64,000 bases of DNA from Aradus depressus (lineage: Eukaryota > Arthropoda > Insecta > Hemiptera > Aradidae): NCBI GenBank assembly GCA_963662175.1, contig OY759221.1, forward strand, positions 13,989,027 to 14,053,026. Reading direction: 5' to 3'. Shown here piece by piece: positions 32,380 through 43,092 of this stretch (position 1 is the first letter of the stretch; every line of letters begins with the position of its first letter). The position numbers were made by a program, and so were the translations under genes. A model generated the notes under the pieces. It saw only the letters and a list, made by a program, of their open reading frames with translations. It was not told where the DNA came from and searched no databases.

Positions 32380-32800
32380 TATAGTGTATCAATGAACACG
32401 ATAACTCCCGATATAATGAATGTATCGACACATAATATTATGTGTGTACCCAGGAAAATCAGTCAAATCAGACCAAGGGAAGGAGAGGATGAAGGAGGAG
32501 ACTTAACACAAAAACGTGTTCGTTGTAATGAATGTATTGACACGAAATTTTATATGTAGTCAAAGCCCTATAAAGTCGACACCTATTAACTTTCAGCGGA
32601 AACAGCCGAAGGGGAGGGAAATGAGGTGGCTCAACTCACAAATCCCAATAACTGCCGATGTAATGAAAGTATCGACACAAAATTTAGTATATGTAAGTCA
32701 AATATTGAGACCAAACGATCGATTGCCTTTGGGCGGGAGAGCGAAAATGTAATTGATTAATTGGTTGCTGGGGAAGTACATAGCCGGTGATTCACCGATT
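32380..32800 (-). repeat. TTCCCC repeat copy
   Basis: GATAACTCCCGATATAATGA, three successive monomer motifs (GTATCGACACATAATATTA; GTATTGACACGAAATTTTAT; GTATCGACACAAAATTTAGT), GGCGGGAGAGCGAAAATGTA, GGTGATTCACCGATTTTTTT. It displays the internal monomer periodicity of the family well. Confidence 0.85.
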
Positions 32801-33289
32801 TTTTTGATTTTTAAACATCATAGCTCACACCCCACAAAAAAAAACGCTGAAAATGGGTTTTTTGAGTTGAGCCTTCCTATCGATTCCATGGAAAATTAAT
32901 AGAAACTATCTATGAGCACAAAAATACTGCAACAAAAGTTTGGGGCTGTTAATATTTTTTATGGCAATGTTACGAACGAAACCATCCAATGTGTGATCTG
33001 ATCACACTTTTATGATCTGATCTGTATGTTGTAATATTTTATATTTAGGATTTTGATAAAAATCTGTCAACTTCCATTTACATAATCAATGTGAAATTTA
33101 CATAGCTGCATTCTTCACAATCCTAACAACAATTATCAAATTTTAATGAATCAATAATAAAATTCTTGCATAATTTACATTAAATATAGCCTTAATTTTG
33201 CCAAACCAATAAAAAAGCGAGAAAATATGATCACTAAAACACGAAACATTTCATATTAACCATACAAAACTTCATTTATCCGACTACCT
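32801..33289. other. Unannotated intron
   Basis: ATCTGATCACAC- and GATCTGATCTG-type repeats near 32995-33025. No family recognised. Confidence 0.35.
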
Positions 33290-33480
33290 GATTCTAAAAA
33301 AAATGTCTGTCTGTATGTACATGAACACGATAACTCCTGATAGAATGAATAATTTTGATACTACTGGAAATAGGTGTACCCAAAACTCCATAGGCACGAT
33401 TTACATAAATTTTCAGTCGAAACGGCCAGAGGGAAGAGGGGGATTTAAAGGGGAAGTCAACACAAATACCTTCAATGTAT
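33290..33480 (-). repeat. TTCCCC repeat fragment
   Basis: TGTCTGTCTGTATGTACATG, GATAACTCCTGATAGAATGA, TTTTCAGTCGAAACGGCC. Confidence 0.75.
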
Positions 33481-33497
33481 GGATATGAAGTTTTAAC

Positions 33498-33812
33498 AAC
33501 AGTCCTTCGGAAGGGACGTTAAGACAATTTTGGCTCTGTGTAGAGTGCTTACAACTCCTGGTTGTACCGGATGCGCCAAACGCCCTCCTCTTGGGTCGGG
33601 CCGAAGATACTACGGAGTATTCTCCACTCGAATATGTCAAGACGCCTATCTTCCTCCACGTCTCCGACCCGTATGCCAGCACTGCCTCCTCACAAGCGTC
33701 TTGTACAGCAGCACCTTCGTGTCCCTGGGGAGCAGCCGGGGTTTAAATTGTGACTGGAGGCCGTAGTACTAGGTGATATTGTAGCTAAAGCCCGGGCATG
33801 AGCTGTAATAAC
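33498..33812 (+). mobile_element. SINE pieces split by a LINE fragment
   Basis: Short SINE body piece GTCCTTCGGAAGGGACGTTA (33502-33525) and tail piece TAGCTAAAGCCCGGGCATGA (about 33782-33801), both plus-oriented, with a reverse-oriented LINE fragment of about 230 bp between them. This indicates insertion of the LINE, or recombination with it, inside the SINE. Confidence 0.65.
33530..33755 (-). pseudogene. LINE ORF2 fragment after the RT domain
   Basis: On the minus strand three frames, broken by frameshifts, give LPRDTKVLLYKTLV, AVLAYGSETW and FEWRILRSIFGPTQEEGVWR followed by IRYNQEL. This LYK.LV..VL.YGSETW ... RIFGP segment is the conserved region after the reverse transcriptase in one class of non-LTR elements. 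The frameshifts mark it as dead. The 3' continuation of the same family is seen at 38.2 kb. Confidence 0.75.
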
Positions 33813-33829
33813 AAACGTAACAATTGTCA

Positions 33830-34040
33830 GCCAGTGGGGAATCAGAGGGACGCCCAACTCAAGAACCCTATTAACTGATGATGTAAAGAATGTGTTGATA
33901 AACATGACATTTAGTGTGATGATACAAAAGTGCCTGAGTAAGACACCAGTTTTCCAAACAAATCGGTAAATTAAGAAACAAAAACGTAGTTTATTAATGC
34001 CATGGAAGGATATTGCGGGCGATATCCGATGATTTTTTGC
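33830..34040 (-). repeat. TTCCCC repeat fragment
   Basis: CCTATTAACTGATGATGTAA, GTGTTGATAAACATGACATT, terminal GCGATATCCGATGATTTTTT. Confidence 0.65.
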
Positions 34041-34168
34041 AAAAAGCAATGTGGAGAATATATGAAAATTCTTTGTGACACTAAATGCACATTTTATTCT
34101 CCAAAACGGAAAGAGCATTATAAAGTTAAAGAATAAATAATTATAATTCTCACTACAGTAATAAATAA

Positions 34169-34748
34169 CTGTTCATCATTAGAGGCCATGGTGGCCGTGC
34201 GGGCTAGAGCGTAGGGCTTTGGTCGCATGGTCTCACCATGGTTTGCGGGTTCGAATCCCGTCATCGAACATAGAGCAAAAAAAACTGTTCATCATTAGAG
34301 GCCATGGTGGCCGTGCGGGCTAGAGCGTAGGGCTTTGGTCGCATGGTCTCATCATGGTTTGCGGGTTCGAATCCCGTCATCGAACATAGAGCAAAAAAAA
34401 CTGTTCATCATTAGAGGCCATGGTGGCCGTGCGGGCTAGAGCGTAGGGCTTTGGTCGCATGGTCTCATCATGGTTTGCGGGTTCGAATCCCGTCATCGAA
34501 CATAGAGCAAAAAAAACTGTTCATCATTAGAGGCCATGGTGGCCGTGCGGGCTAGAGCGTAGGGCTTTGGTCGTATGGTCTCATCATGGTTTGCGGGTTC
34601 GAATCCCGTCATCGAACATAGAGCAAAAAAAACTGTTCATCATTAGAGGCCATGGTGGCCGTGCGGGCTAGAGCGTAGGGCTTTGGTCGCATGGTCTCAC
34701 CATGGTTTGCGGGTTCGAATCCCGTCATCGAACATAGAGCAAAAAAAA
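34169..34748 (+). repeat. Five tandem 116-bp tRNA-like units
   Basis: GGGTTCGAATCCCG recurs at 34247, 34363, 34479, 34595 and 34711, exactly 116 bp apart. Each unit has a TGGCCGTGCGGG A-box-like motif, a long insert as in class II (Leu/Ser) tRNAs, the perfect B-box GGGTTCGAATCCC and a short A-run. The acceptor-stem halves do not pair well (GGCCATGG versus CATCGAA), so a functional tRNA is unlikely. Units are separated by ACTGTTCATCAT, which also flanks the whole array. Only 2-3 positions vary (CACCATG/CATCATG; CGCATGG/CGTATGG). Confidence 0.9.
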
Positions 34749-34929
34749 ACTGTTCATCATCTATTCAAATGAAGTTTTGACGAGGGAGAGTACTCGAGCA
34801 TACAGACAAACAAAGCCGTTGGAATATATAATCTTTATCGTTCCCATCAGTACTTCATTTGAATACACAACTTTGCAAGAAAAGCTCCTTTTATCCTGCA
34901 ATACTCTTTTCATACATATCGCGATACAC

Positions 34930-35142
34930 ACCAGCAACGTACTTCCCCAACACGAATTAATCAATTAATTTTTCGTTCTCCCTCCAAAACCAATCGATAC
35001 TAGCTTCATTATTAGATAGACATAGTGACTTATGAATCTTCATACTAAATTTTGTGTCGATATTACGGGCAGTTATTCAGCTCCTCTCTGATCCCCCCCC
35101 CCCCCCCCCCCCTCCTATTGATTCCGTAAAACAGAATTAGTT
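34930..35142 (+). repeat. TTCCCC repeat fragment
   Basis: CGTACTTCCCCAACACGAAT, CGTTCTCCCTCCAAAACC, a poly(C) run at 35093-35112. Cut by the following SINE. Confidence 0.75.
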
Positions 35143-35378
35143 ATTATGACTCATGTCCGGGCTTTAGATCGTCGCTCTGGTGGACATTCTCCCGAATCTA
35201 CTCTGGAACTCCTAAATTATGCCTATCTAGGTTTAGTTACCTAGAAGGGTCTTTAACGATGTACAGGCGCAAGACCATAGCTTAATGTCCCATCCGAAGG
35301 ACTACTAAAAAACTAAGGGCCTAGGTTGGGTTCATGGGAATTCAATTGGCCAGCACGCTACTTCTGGGCTACCGGATC
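35143..35378 (-). mobile_element. SINE, older subfamily, decayed
   Basis: TATGACTCATGTCCGGGCTT to GGGCTACCGGATCC, with several deletions. Confidence 0.8.
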
Positions 35379-35379
35379 C

Positions 35380-35465
35380 TTATGGGGTTTTAAATTTTCA
35401 ATACAAAAACTTCATTAATTCGTTCTGGGGAAGAATATTGTCGGTGATTCATCGATGCCTATTTT
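35380..35465 (-). repeat. TTCCCC repeat terminal scrap
   Basis: ATTCGTTCTGGGGAAGAATA to GGTGATTCATCGATGCC followed by poly(T). Confidence 0.75.
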
Positions 35466-35506
35466 TTTTTTTCATAATTTTTGAAATATCATATACAATA
35501 GGCAAA

Positions 35507-36190
35507 AATGAAACATTTACTTAACTAAAAATAAAGAAAACGTATGTTTAAAAAAAAATATTGTCTATTTCACAAATAATATATAATATATAATGTATAA
35601 TATGGGAGTACTTTCGGTATTGCTACCATCTCCAGCCACGACTTAACAAATACTAAATTGAAGTTCAACAAGGTAGTTTACAATCTAAGCGGTAGATAGG
35701 TATCCTTTTTCAGCCCCAACGGGGTTTTCCTATCCTTTCTATACAGTTAATATTTGAAATATGGAAAAACATAAGAAAGACATTTCGTCCCAAATTGGGA
35801 TCTTAAAAATAAAAAATTTGAAATACTATGTGTTGATTAAATGCATATATGAAGTGAATTAAAGATAACAATTGTTTATATATGAATAAAAATAAAATAC
35901 TTACTCTCTCAACAAAAAAAAAAAAAAAAAAAAACTATATTTTATTTTATAAAACTTTTTATTTTATTTTTATTCATATATAAACAATTGTTATCTTTAA
36001 TTCACTTCATATATGCATCTAATCAACATATAGTATTTCAAATTTTTTATTTTTAAGATCCCAATTTGGGACGAAATGTCATTTTTTATGTTTTTCCATA
36101 TTTCAAATATTATTTGTGAAATAGACAATATTTTTTTAAAAACATACGTTTTCTTTATTTTTATCAAGTGTTTCACAATATCTCTGCAAA
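35507..36190. mobile_element. Penelope-like long palindrome, one decayed hammerhead core
   Basis: Outer arms (ATAAAGAAAACGTATGTTTA with ATATTGTCTATTTCACAAAT, and complements near 36108-36168) and an inner palindrome (arms about 35745-35920 and 35940-36115) surround a poly(A) centre at 35914-35933. Only the left side retains a hammerhead-like segment (minus strand 35612-35635: CTGGAGA ... GAAAGTACTCCC, with A-to-G in the core). The right side has lost it. Confidence 0.7.
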
Positions 36191-36484
36191 AATGTTAAGT
36201 ATCATTTACTTAACTTCCTACAGTTTCTGAAAGGGCAGATGTGACAACTGTTAATTAAGTTAAAAAGAACCGTTTAGTAACGGTTCGATAAATCTAAATA
36301 ACATGGAATATCCGGATAGGACAATTCCATAACGAATTAACACTTCCTACTTTTAAAAAGAAAAAAAAATAATTATGATAATAATACAAATCCAGAAGTG
36401 AAAGTGAATAATAAAGAACTAACTCTCCACCAATTATTGTAGGTAAACAAAAAACGATGAGCAGGATCAATGATATGTATAGAT
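36191..36484. other. Unannotated intron
   Basis: Nothing recognised. GAACCGTTTAGTAACGGTTC (about 36269) is a small perfect hairpin. Confidence 0.5.
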
Positions 36485-36870
36485 GATGAATCTCCGGCAA
36501 TGTACTTCCCCAGACATAATCAATTACGTCTTCGCTCTCCCTCCAAAGCCAATCGACTGTTTGGACTAAAAATCAATATTTGACTTACATAATGGGCTTC
36601 TGAATTCGCATATTAAATAAATTTTGTGTCAATACATTCAGAAAAACGGCAGTTATTAGAGTTTATATGTTGACCCCTCTAATCCCCCCTTCCAATTGGT
36701 CTATTTGGCTGAAAATCAATGTGTCGGTCTGAGAGGTTTCTTGATAAATATTTCGTGTAGATAAATATTCATTAGCGAGTTCACAAACATTAAATTTCGT
36801 TGAAAACTCAGCATAGAATTTTCGAAAAGTTTACATAAGTTCCCCTCTACTTCGTACAGATGGAAAGTAA
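36485..36870 (+). repeat. TTCCCC repeat copy
   Basis: TGAATCTCCGGCAATGTACT left end, CTTCGCTCTCCCTCCAAAGC, monomers, TTTACATAAGTTCCCC right end. Confidence 0.8.
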
Positions 36871-36879
36871 AAAAGAAAT

Positions 36880-37670
36880 GTTACTTGTTACTATTTTGCA
36901 CGAAATTGGACGTTTTATTGCTCGATTTTACTGCATAAAATTGCATATTTTGACATAGTAATTAGAAAATATGTTATTAAGTTGAAAATGTATACATTTG
37001 TTTATAGACAAATTTACAACAGTTTTGAGGAAAAGTCCTGGATATGACCAACGCAAAAAGTACAATGCGGCCATAAATGGATTGAATCTACAACCGGATA
37101 TTATAAGCAGCTACAAAAAATGCCCTATCACTAGCGTCAGCGTCGAGAGACCATTTTCCAGCTAAAACACAAATGTTTAACGACAGACGGCACAATTTTG
37201 AAATGTATTTAGAAGTAAATTTTAACGCATCAAATGCTTAAGTAAAAAATATCTATCAATTTAATTATATAAATATAAATTAATAATATAAATTTAAGTC
37301 AAATTCTCGGCCTCAAGTATTGTGGTGAACAGTTTTGTATTTTAGACATCTCTATTTTTATTTTTATCAAAAATTTATACATATAAGCTTTTGTAATTAA
37401 AACATGGAGGTAAAAAAAAAACTTGTGTTTTCATTAAATATTTTTTATAAATTGTATAAATAAATGACTTTAGGTTTTTTATTTTATAGATTTATTTTTA
37501 AACCCTACCCAATTTTTTCCTAAAAAAAGATTAATTTAATTACAAATTAGATCAATTTTTTTTTTTCGCAGAAAAACAGTTAATGGCAGGATTTTATTTT
37601 TTGTTGCACATTTTGGCGTTTTTATTGCACGTTTTTTAATTTTTTTTACTTCACGAAATCCGGGTTCTAG
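36880..37670 (+). mobile_element. hAT-like element remnant
   Basis: TTGCACGAAATTGGACGTTT and TTGCATATTTTGACATAG near the left, TTTATTGCACGTTTTTTAAT near the right, and the C-terminal part of a hAT transposase between. Boundaries are approximate. TIRs were not matched. Confidence 0.5.
37050..37243 (+). pseudogene. hAT transposase C-terminal dimerisation domain
   Basis: Frame 1 gives SYKKCPITSVSVERPFSS and then a stop. After a frame change NDRRHNFEMYLEVNFNASNA and a stop follow. The P.TSV.VERSFS-x-L..RR..F..ENL.K.L pattern is the hAT family dimerisation region. The frameshift between the two parts kills it. Confidence 0.75.
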
Positions 37671-37695
37671 TTATAGGTATCGACATAAAATTTTA

Positions 37696-37755
37696 GATCC
37701 CGTAATCTTGAGATAGGGAAGAAAACACGCTACCTATTTTCTACGGGCGCCCTCT
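37696..37755 (-). mobile_element. SINE head scrap
   Basis: AGATCCCGTAATCTTGAGAT to TACGGGCGCCCTC: only the tRNA-like end remains. Confidence 0.65.
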
Positions 37756-38169
37756 AAAAAATAAAGAAATTTGTCAACATATATATAATCATATACTTTT
37801 ATACAGCCATATGTGGACATTAGCATTTAAACGGTTAAAAGAAATCGTAAACGACTCAGTTAAGATAGAAAGTTTGGCCACACCTCATTTTAAAACTCTC
37901 AGATGGACTCATGATAAACAAATTCGAGACAATAAGCACTTTATTATGGTCGTAACAACGAAATTCATATGGGGTTGAGAGTGTTTCCCTGTCTATTAGA
38001 GAACTTCCGTGGAATACTTAAATCCGTCTAGTGTCGAGTTCCATCTAAAACTAAGTCCAAGTACATACTAAAGCCAAAAGTCTACTAAGATATTAATGAG
38101 AAAAAAAGTCAACGATGAATCACCGGCACCGAATTAGTCAACTACAACTCGATACATTCATTACAGAAG
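37756..38169. other. Unannotated intron
   Basis: No family recognised, except a TTCCCC repeat scrap at 38106-38160 (CAACGATGAATCACCGGCAC; TCGATACATTCATTACAGAA). Confidence 0.4.
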
Positions 38170-38455
38170 GTATCGAAGAAGATATACGCCCCTACTCCAG
38201 AGGGGGATAGATGGAGGATACGGACCAGTAGGGAGCTGAGGGACCTGTACAAGAGCCCTGGTGGACTTAGTGAAGCAGGGGCGGCTGCGATGGCTGGAGC
38301 ATTTACAGAGGTTGAAACCAGACAGATTGCCGAGGAGGATACTGGAGGGACACCCGGGAGGACAAAGAAGAAGAGGTAGGACCCCGCTTATGTTGGCTGG
38401 AGGACGACCTCAGAACGATGGGTGTGAGAAGATGGAGACGGGAGGCCGAGAATAG
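38170..38455 (+). pseudogene. LINE ORF2 C-terminal fragment
   Basis: KIYAPTPEGDRWRIRTSREL and LRDLYKSP are followed, after a frameshift, by VDLVKQGRLRWLEHLQRLKP and RLPRRILEGHPGGQRRRGR. This is the GRLRWLGH..R...RLP+R.L.G...G.R+RGRP stretch typical of the end of a class of LINE polyproteins. It continues the domain order seen at 33.5 kb (FGPTQEEGVWRIRY) and is probably the same family. Confidence 0.75.
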
Positions 38456-39009
38456 AAATGAAGTGAAAGAAAACTTTATTATTCTGGGACCGAGGTACAT
38501 ACAGAGTATAGAGAAGGAACAATGAGAAGTAGTATCAGTATTTCCTAAAATAAAATAAATAAATTAGTGCTACATTGGAGAAAACTGGAAATTAATAATA
38601 TATAGATATACAAAATAATAACATAAAAAAAACATAAAATTGACAGCTTAATTATGAAGAAAAAATAAAATAAAAGTATCTACTCTAATGAATAAAAGAG
38701 AATATGTAAAAAAATACAAAAAAACAGCATATAGATAAGAAAAAAATACATAGGATAATAAAAAGAGGATGCCAGACAAGGTTTAAAATAAAATTAATTT
38801 TAGACAGTAGGGGCTAAAAAGTGTGAGCAGAAAGAAGAAAAATAAAATTGCATAATAAAATAAGATAAAATAAAAAATAAATAAATGCTTGATGAAAAAT
38901 ATATATATATAAAATATATAAAGAAAATAGAAAGAGAAAAAATTGGGATAAGTAAATAATTTAAATTATTAGAATAATGATAGAGAAGAATGGCGGAAAA
39001 TCGTTGCGG
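38456..39009. other. AT-rich low-complexity intron
   Basis: AAAATAAAATAAA-type low-complexity sequence (38540-38990). No feature. Confidence 0.6.
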
Positions 39010-39190
39010 AGGCCCTAAGTAACATTCATTACAACGGCAGTTATTAGAGTTTTTGAGTTAAGCTTCTCCCTAATCCTTAAGCTGAAAATCAGTAGGTGTC
39101 GTCGTTAGTTCTGGGTTCACACATAAAATTTCCTGTCGATATACATTATATCGAGTTCACACACATATAAACATAAATGTTTGGGGAAGT
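39010..39190 (+). repeat. TTCCCC repeat fragment
   Basis: CATTCATTACAACGGCAGTT, GAGTTAAGCTTCTCCC, GCTGAAAATCAGTAGGTGTC, terminal GGGGAAGTAATA. Confidence 0.7.
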
Positions 39191-39499
39191 AATATGAAAC
39201 GGTTATTTCGTTAATGTGAGAAAATTTGGTTATAGAGAGGAAAACAGAGAGATAGGTTTCGCTCCAATTCAGTTGTACAGGACAAAGTTAGGTCAGTCCT
39301 TGACCCATTGAAGGCTCTCAACCATTCTCAACATGACAGACCCTCTCTATTCACCATTTCCCAGTTCTGACAGCATGATAACGAGGCCGGCTGCACCGCT
39401 AGGTGAGCAAAGGAATGCCCCAAATTCAATTTATTATCTGGTAACGCTAATTTTTGAAATTATTTATTTTTTTTATACATATTTTAAACACTGTCAGAA
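39191..39499. other. Unannotated intron
   Basis: No family recognised. Confidence 0.4.
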
Positions 39500-39600
39500 C
39501 ACCAAGAGGTATCAGTCCAACAATTTATTTCATTTTCACCACAACTAGTTTTGGCAAAGAATAGTCATCATCAGCTGGTGAAAATAAACATAACTATCAC
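39500..39600 (-). mobile_element. Penelope-like single arm, decayed hammerhead
   Basis: TATCAGTCCAACAATTTATT and CACCACAACTAGTTTTGGCA match the arm of the 12.2 kb element. On the minus strand CTGATGA is intact at 39568-39574 but GAAA has become AAAA at 39548. Confidence 0.55.
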
Positions 39601-39887
39601 TAAAACTCACCAACAACATTTTCAGTTTCTTATAGTTTTAATATAAAGAAGTATTATAATCGTGTAATCGTGATTGGAACTTCGTGAGCATTCCAGCTTA
39701 GAAGCGATTGTAACAGTAAACTCACAACTCACATTTTACGTGGTATACGACTTTCGCTGGGTTCACGAAATTCGCGTCGAAATAAGACGTTATAATATTC
39801 ATTATATATCGTTTTATAACTATAAATACATAAATGTATGTGCACACTTATTATTTATGCATATTTATATATTATGAATATTATATG

Positions 39888-40237
39888 AGGGCGCCGGTAG
39901 CTCAGTGGTATGCGTGCTTGTCTTCTGAGCTCAACATCATGGGTTCGAAACCCGACCGAGGCCCTTAGTTTATTTTATCTGGGAGGTAAAATAAACTTAA
40001 GCATGCCGTCCTTCGGATGGGACGTTAAGCGATGGTCCCGAGCCTGTACGATGTCAGGTACTCGTTAAAGACTCCTTCCTACTCTAGGTGAATAAAAATT
40101 TAGGATAGACAAAATTTAGGACTCCCACAGTAGAATCGGGCTCATGTCCACCAGTGTGATGAAAGAGCGCTCTGGTAGTAGGCGATATGACCTCGTAGTT
40201 AAAGCCTGGGCATGAGTCATAAAACCTAACCTAACCT
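39888..40237 (+). mobile_element. tRNA-derived SINE, full length, CCTAA-type tail
   Basis: Complete head, body and tail AACCTAACCTAACC. GAATATTATAT (left) and GAGTATTATAC (right) form an imperfect 11-bp target duplication. Confidence 0.93.
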
Positions 40238-40348
40238 GAGTATTATACAATATTATTTTTTAAATATAAATGATCACACACGCACTTAATGCTGCTTTAT
40301 TTAAAAAATATTTTTTTCTAATTTTTTCAACACCTACATCATGTTTTC

Positions 40349-40673
40349 GAGGTTAGGTTAGGTTTTATGACTCATGCCCGGCCTTTAACTACGAGGTCAT
40401 ATCGCCTACTACCAGAGCGCTCTTTCGTCACTAGTGGACATGAGCCCGACTCTACTGTCCTACATTTTTTATTCACCTAGGGCAGGGGTCTTTAACGAGT
40501 ACCTGACATCGTACAGGCTCGGGACCATCTCTTAACGTCCCATCCGAAGGACGGCGTGCTTAAGTTTATTTTACCTCCCAGATAAAATGAACTAAGGGCC
40601 TCGGTCGGGTTTCGAACCCACGCTCTTGAGCTCAGAAACCAAGCACGCATACCACTGAGCTACCGGCGCCCTC
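40349..40673 (-). mobile_element. tRNA-derived SINE, inverted partner
   Basis: Complete reverse copy, tail GGTTAGGTTAGG on the plus strand, flanked by CATGTTTTCGA on both sides (11-bp target duplication). It faces the copy at 39888-40237 tail to tail across about 110 bp. Confidence 0.93.
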
Positions 40674-41120
40674 ACATGTTTTCGATTTTTTGGAATGTTT
40701 CCTAAAAAAAAAAAAAAAACGGTGGCTCATCATTTTCAGCTTGTTTTGACCTTTCGATCCCGCCGTTTAAGTTTGCTGTACCATATAATCTCTAAGAAAA
40801 AACATTTTTGGCCACTTTAAAAAAAACAAAATTGCCACTGTGTGAGTCCCTCCACTTGCTTCGAAGAATACCATGTTTATGTCACCCCAATAATACCACC
40901 CCCTTCATGGATCATGATAACAACAGTCATGTCATTGAATACAATAGATAATAATATAGGCCAGTATAAAAGAGGATTACAATAGGGTAGAGAACAGGAG
41001 GTGTAGTATTGTATTCAGAACTGACAAATAGCCAGAGATCGATCATAGGATCATAAGTTCATATACTCGTATAGGAGATCATGTTTAAAACATCAGTCAG
41101 ACGGTAGGAAATATTTGTCA
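40674..41120. other. Unique block with TATA-like motif
   Basis: Less repetitive sequence just before the 70-bp array. TATAAAAG at about 40965-40972 is followed about 45 bp later by ATTCAGAACT. This could be a promoter (cryptic, or of an LTR-type element), but no transcript evidence is visible. Confidence 0.3.
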
Positions 41121-42520
41121 AAATTTATCTTTATCTCAATCTCAATTTGAAACACCAAGTACTGTGACTGTGTATCAGCGGAGATTAACAAAATTTATCT
41201 TTATCTCAATCTCAATTTGAAACACCAAGTACTGTGACTGTGTATCAGCGGAGATTAACAAAATTTATCTTTATCTCAATCTCAATTTGAAACACCAAGT
41301 ACTGTGACTGTGTATCAGCGGAGATTAACAAAATTTATCTTTATCTCAATCTCAATTTGAAACACCAAGTACTGTGACTGTGTATCAGCGGAGATTAACA
41401 AAATTTATCTTTATCTCAATCTCAATTTGAAACACCAAGTACTGTGACTGTGTATCAGCGGAGATTAACAAAATTTATCTTTATCTCAATCTCAATTTGA
41501 AACACCAAGTACTGTGACTGTGTATCAGCGGAGATTAACAAAAATTATCTTTATCTCAATCTCAATTTGAAACACCAAGTACTGTGACTGTGTATCAGCG
41601 GAGATTAACAAAAATTATCTTTATCTCAATCTCAATTTGAAACACCAAGTACTGTGACTGTGTATCAGCGGAGATTAACAAAATTTATCTTTATCTCAAT
41701 CTCAATTTGAAACACCAAGTACTGTGACTGTGTATCAGCGGAGATTAACAAAATTTATCTTTATCTCAATCTCAATTTGAAACACCAAGTACTGTGACTG
41801 TGTATCAGCGGAGATTAACAAAATTTATCTTTATCTCAATCTCAATTTGAAACACCAAGTACTGTGACTGTGTATCAGCGGAGATTAACAAAATTTATCT
41901 TTATCTCAATCTCAATTTGAAACACCAAGTACTGTGACTGTGTATCAGCGGAGATTAACAAAATTTATCTTTATCTCAATCTCAATTTGAAACACCAAGT
42001 ACTGTGACTGTGTATCAGCGGAGATTAACAAAATTTATCTTTATCTCAATCTCAATTTGAAACACCAAGTACTGTGACTGTGTATCAGCGGAGATTAACA
42101 AAATTTATCTTTATCTCAATCTCAATTTGAAACACCAAGTACTGTGACTGTGTATCAGCGGAGATTAACAAAATTTATCTTTATCTCAATCTCAATTTGA
42201 AACACCAAGTACTGTGACTGTGTATCAGCGGAGATTAACAAAATTTATCTTTATCTCAATCTCAATTTGAAACACCAAGTACTGTGACTGTGTATCAGCG
42301 GAGATTAACAAAATTTATCTTTATCTCAATCTCAATTTGAAACACCAAGTACTGTGACTGTGTATCAGCGGAGATTAACAAAATTTATCTTTATCTCAAT
42401 CTCAATTTGAAACACCAAGTACTGTGACTGTGTATCAGCGGAGATTAACAAAATTTATCTTTATCTCAATCTCAATTTGAAACACCAAGTACTGTGACTG
42501 TGTATCAGCGGAGATTAACA
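41121..42520. repeat. Minisatellite: 20 exact-length 70-bp units
   Basis: The unit starts AAATTTATCTTTATCTCAAT and ends CAGCGGAGATTAACA. It repeats with no length variation over 1400 bp. The only differences I see are one T/A change (AAAATTATCT) in units 7 and 8. Each unit carries TTATCT twice (complement AGATAA, the GATA-factor site), so about 40 such sites occur. The array starts after TTTGTCA and ends in AAAATTATTAGC. Confidence 0.95.
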
Positions 42521-42996
42521 AAAATTATTAGCTAATATAAAAATATAATAAAATAAAATTTACTTAATTATTATTATATATATTTATATTATACATATAT
42601 ATTATTTTAATTTAACGATGTGCAAATACAATATAAAAAAAAATACCAATCTGATGCAGAAAAACTTATTTTAAACTTACTATGTAGGTTTCTTATACTC
42701 GAACTCATTTTTGTTGTCTTTTTTTTTATGTTAAAGCCTAAGAAAGTTTAAGTACATATTGCGGCGGAACACTTGGCGTGTGAGTCCAAATGGCACTTGA
42801 AATTTTTAATTGAACACTATAATATAGTTTTCTCTACACACTAACACTATAATATAGTGTTCTCTACCCTATATATATTACCTATATTTTTTTTTATTAT
42901 TATACATACATGTATTATATACACAAAAAACTTTGTATTATTGAATTTGCTGATTAATATAACTCAAATCAAATGATACCCAATCTATTAAAATCT
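42521..42996. other. AT-rich intron with duplicated palindrome
   Basis: AACACTAT-AAT-ATAGT(G)TT inverted motifs at about 42813 and 42843 lie 30 bp apart, each followed by TCTCTAC. The rest is A/T-rich. Confidence 0.5.
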
Positions 42997-43092
42997 GTCG
43001 TGGTTTAGGAATTACCATCGTATATACTGATGGTTCTAAATCGGAGGAAGGAGTATGTTGTGCGGTTCTGACTGGACTCGAAGTATCAGGAA
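42997..43092 (+). pseudogene. Retrotransposon RNase H fragment
   Basis: The frame reads CRGLGITIVYTDGSKSEEGV followed by CCAV. YTDGSK with the catalytic Asp is the first RNase H motif of LINE or LTR polyproteins. The reading frame decays after LTGLEVSG. Only about 30 residues remain, so the clade is not assignable. Confidence 0.6.

Noticed and set aside
33690..34118. 142-codon minus-strand frame
   Set aside because: It crosses from a LINE fragment into a TTCCCC repeat, and only the LINE part in other frames is meaningful.
34169..34748. Functional tRNA gene cluster
   Set aside because: The B-box is perfect but the acceptor stem does not pair and the unit ends in an A-run, so a retroposed tRNA-like unit is more likely.
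41121..42520. CRISPR array
   Set aside because: Units are contiguous 70-bp copies without unique spacers, in a eukaryotic intron.
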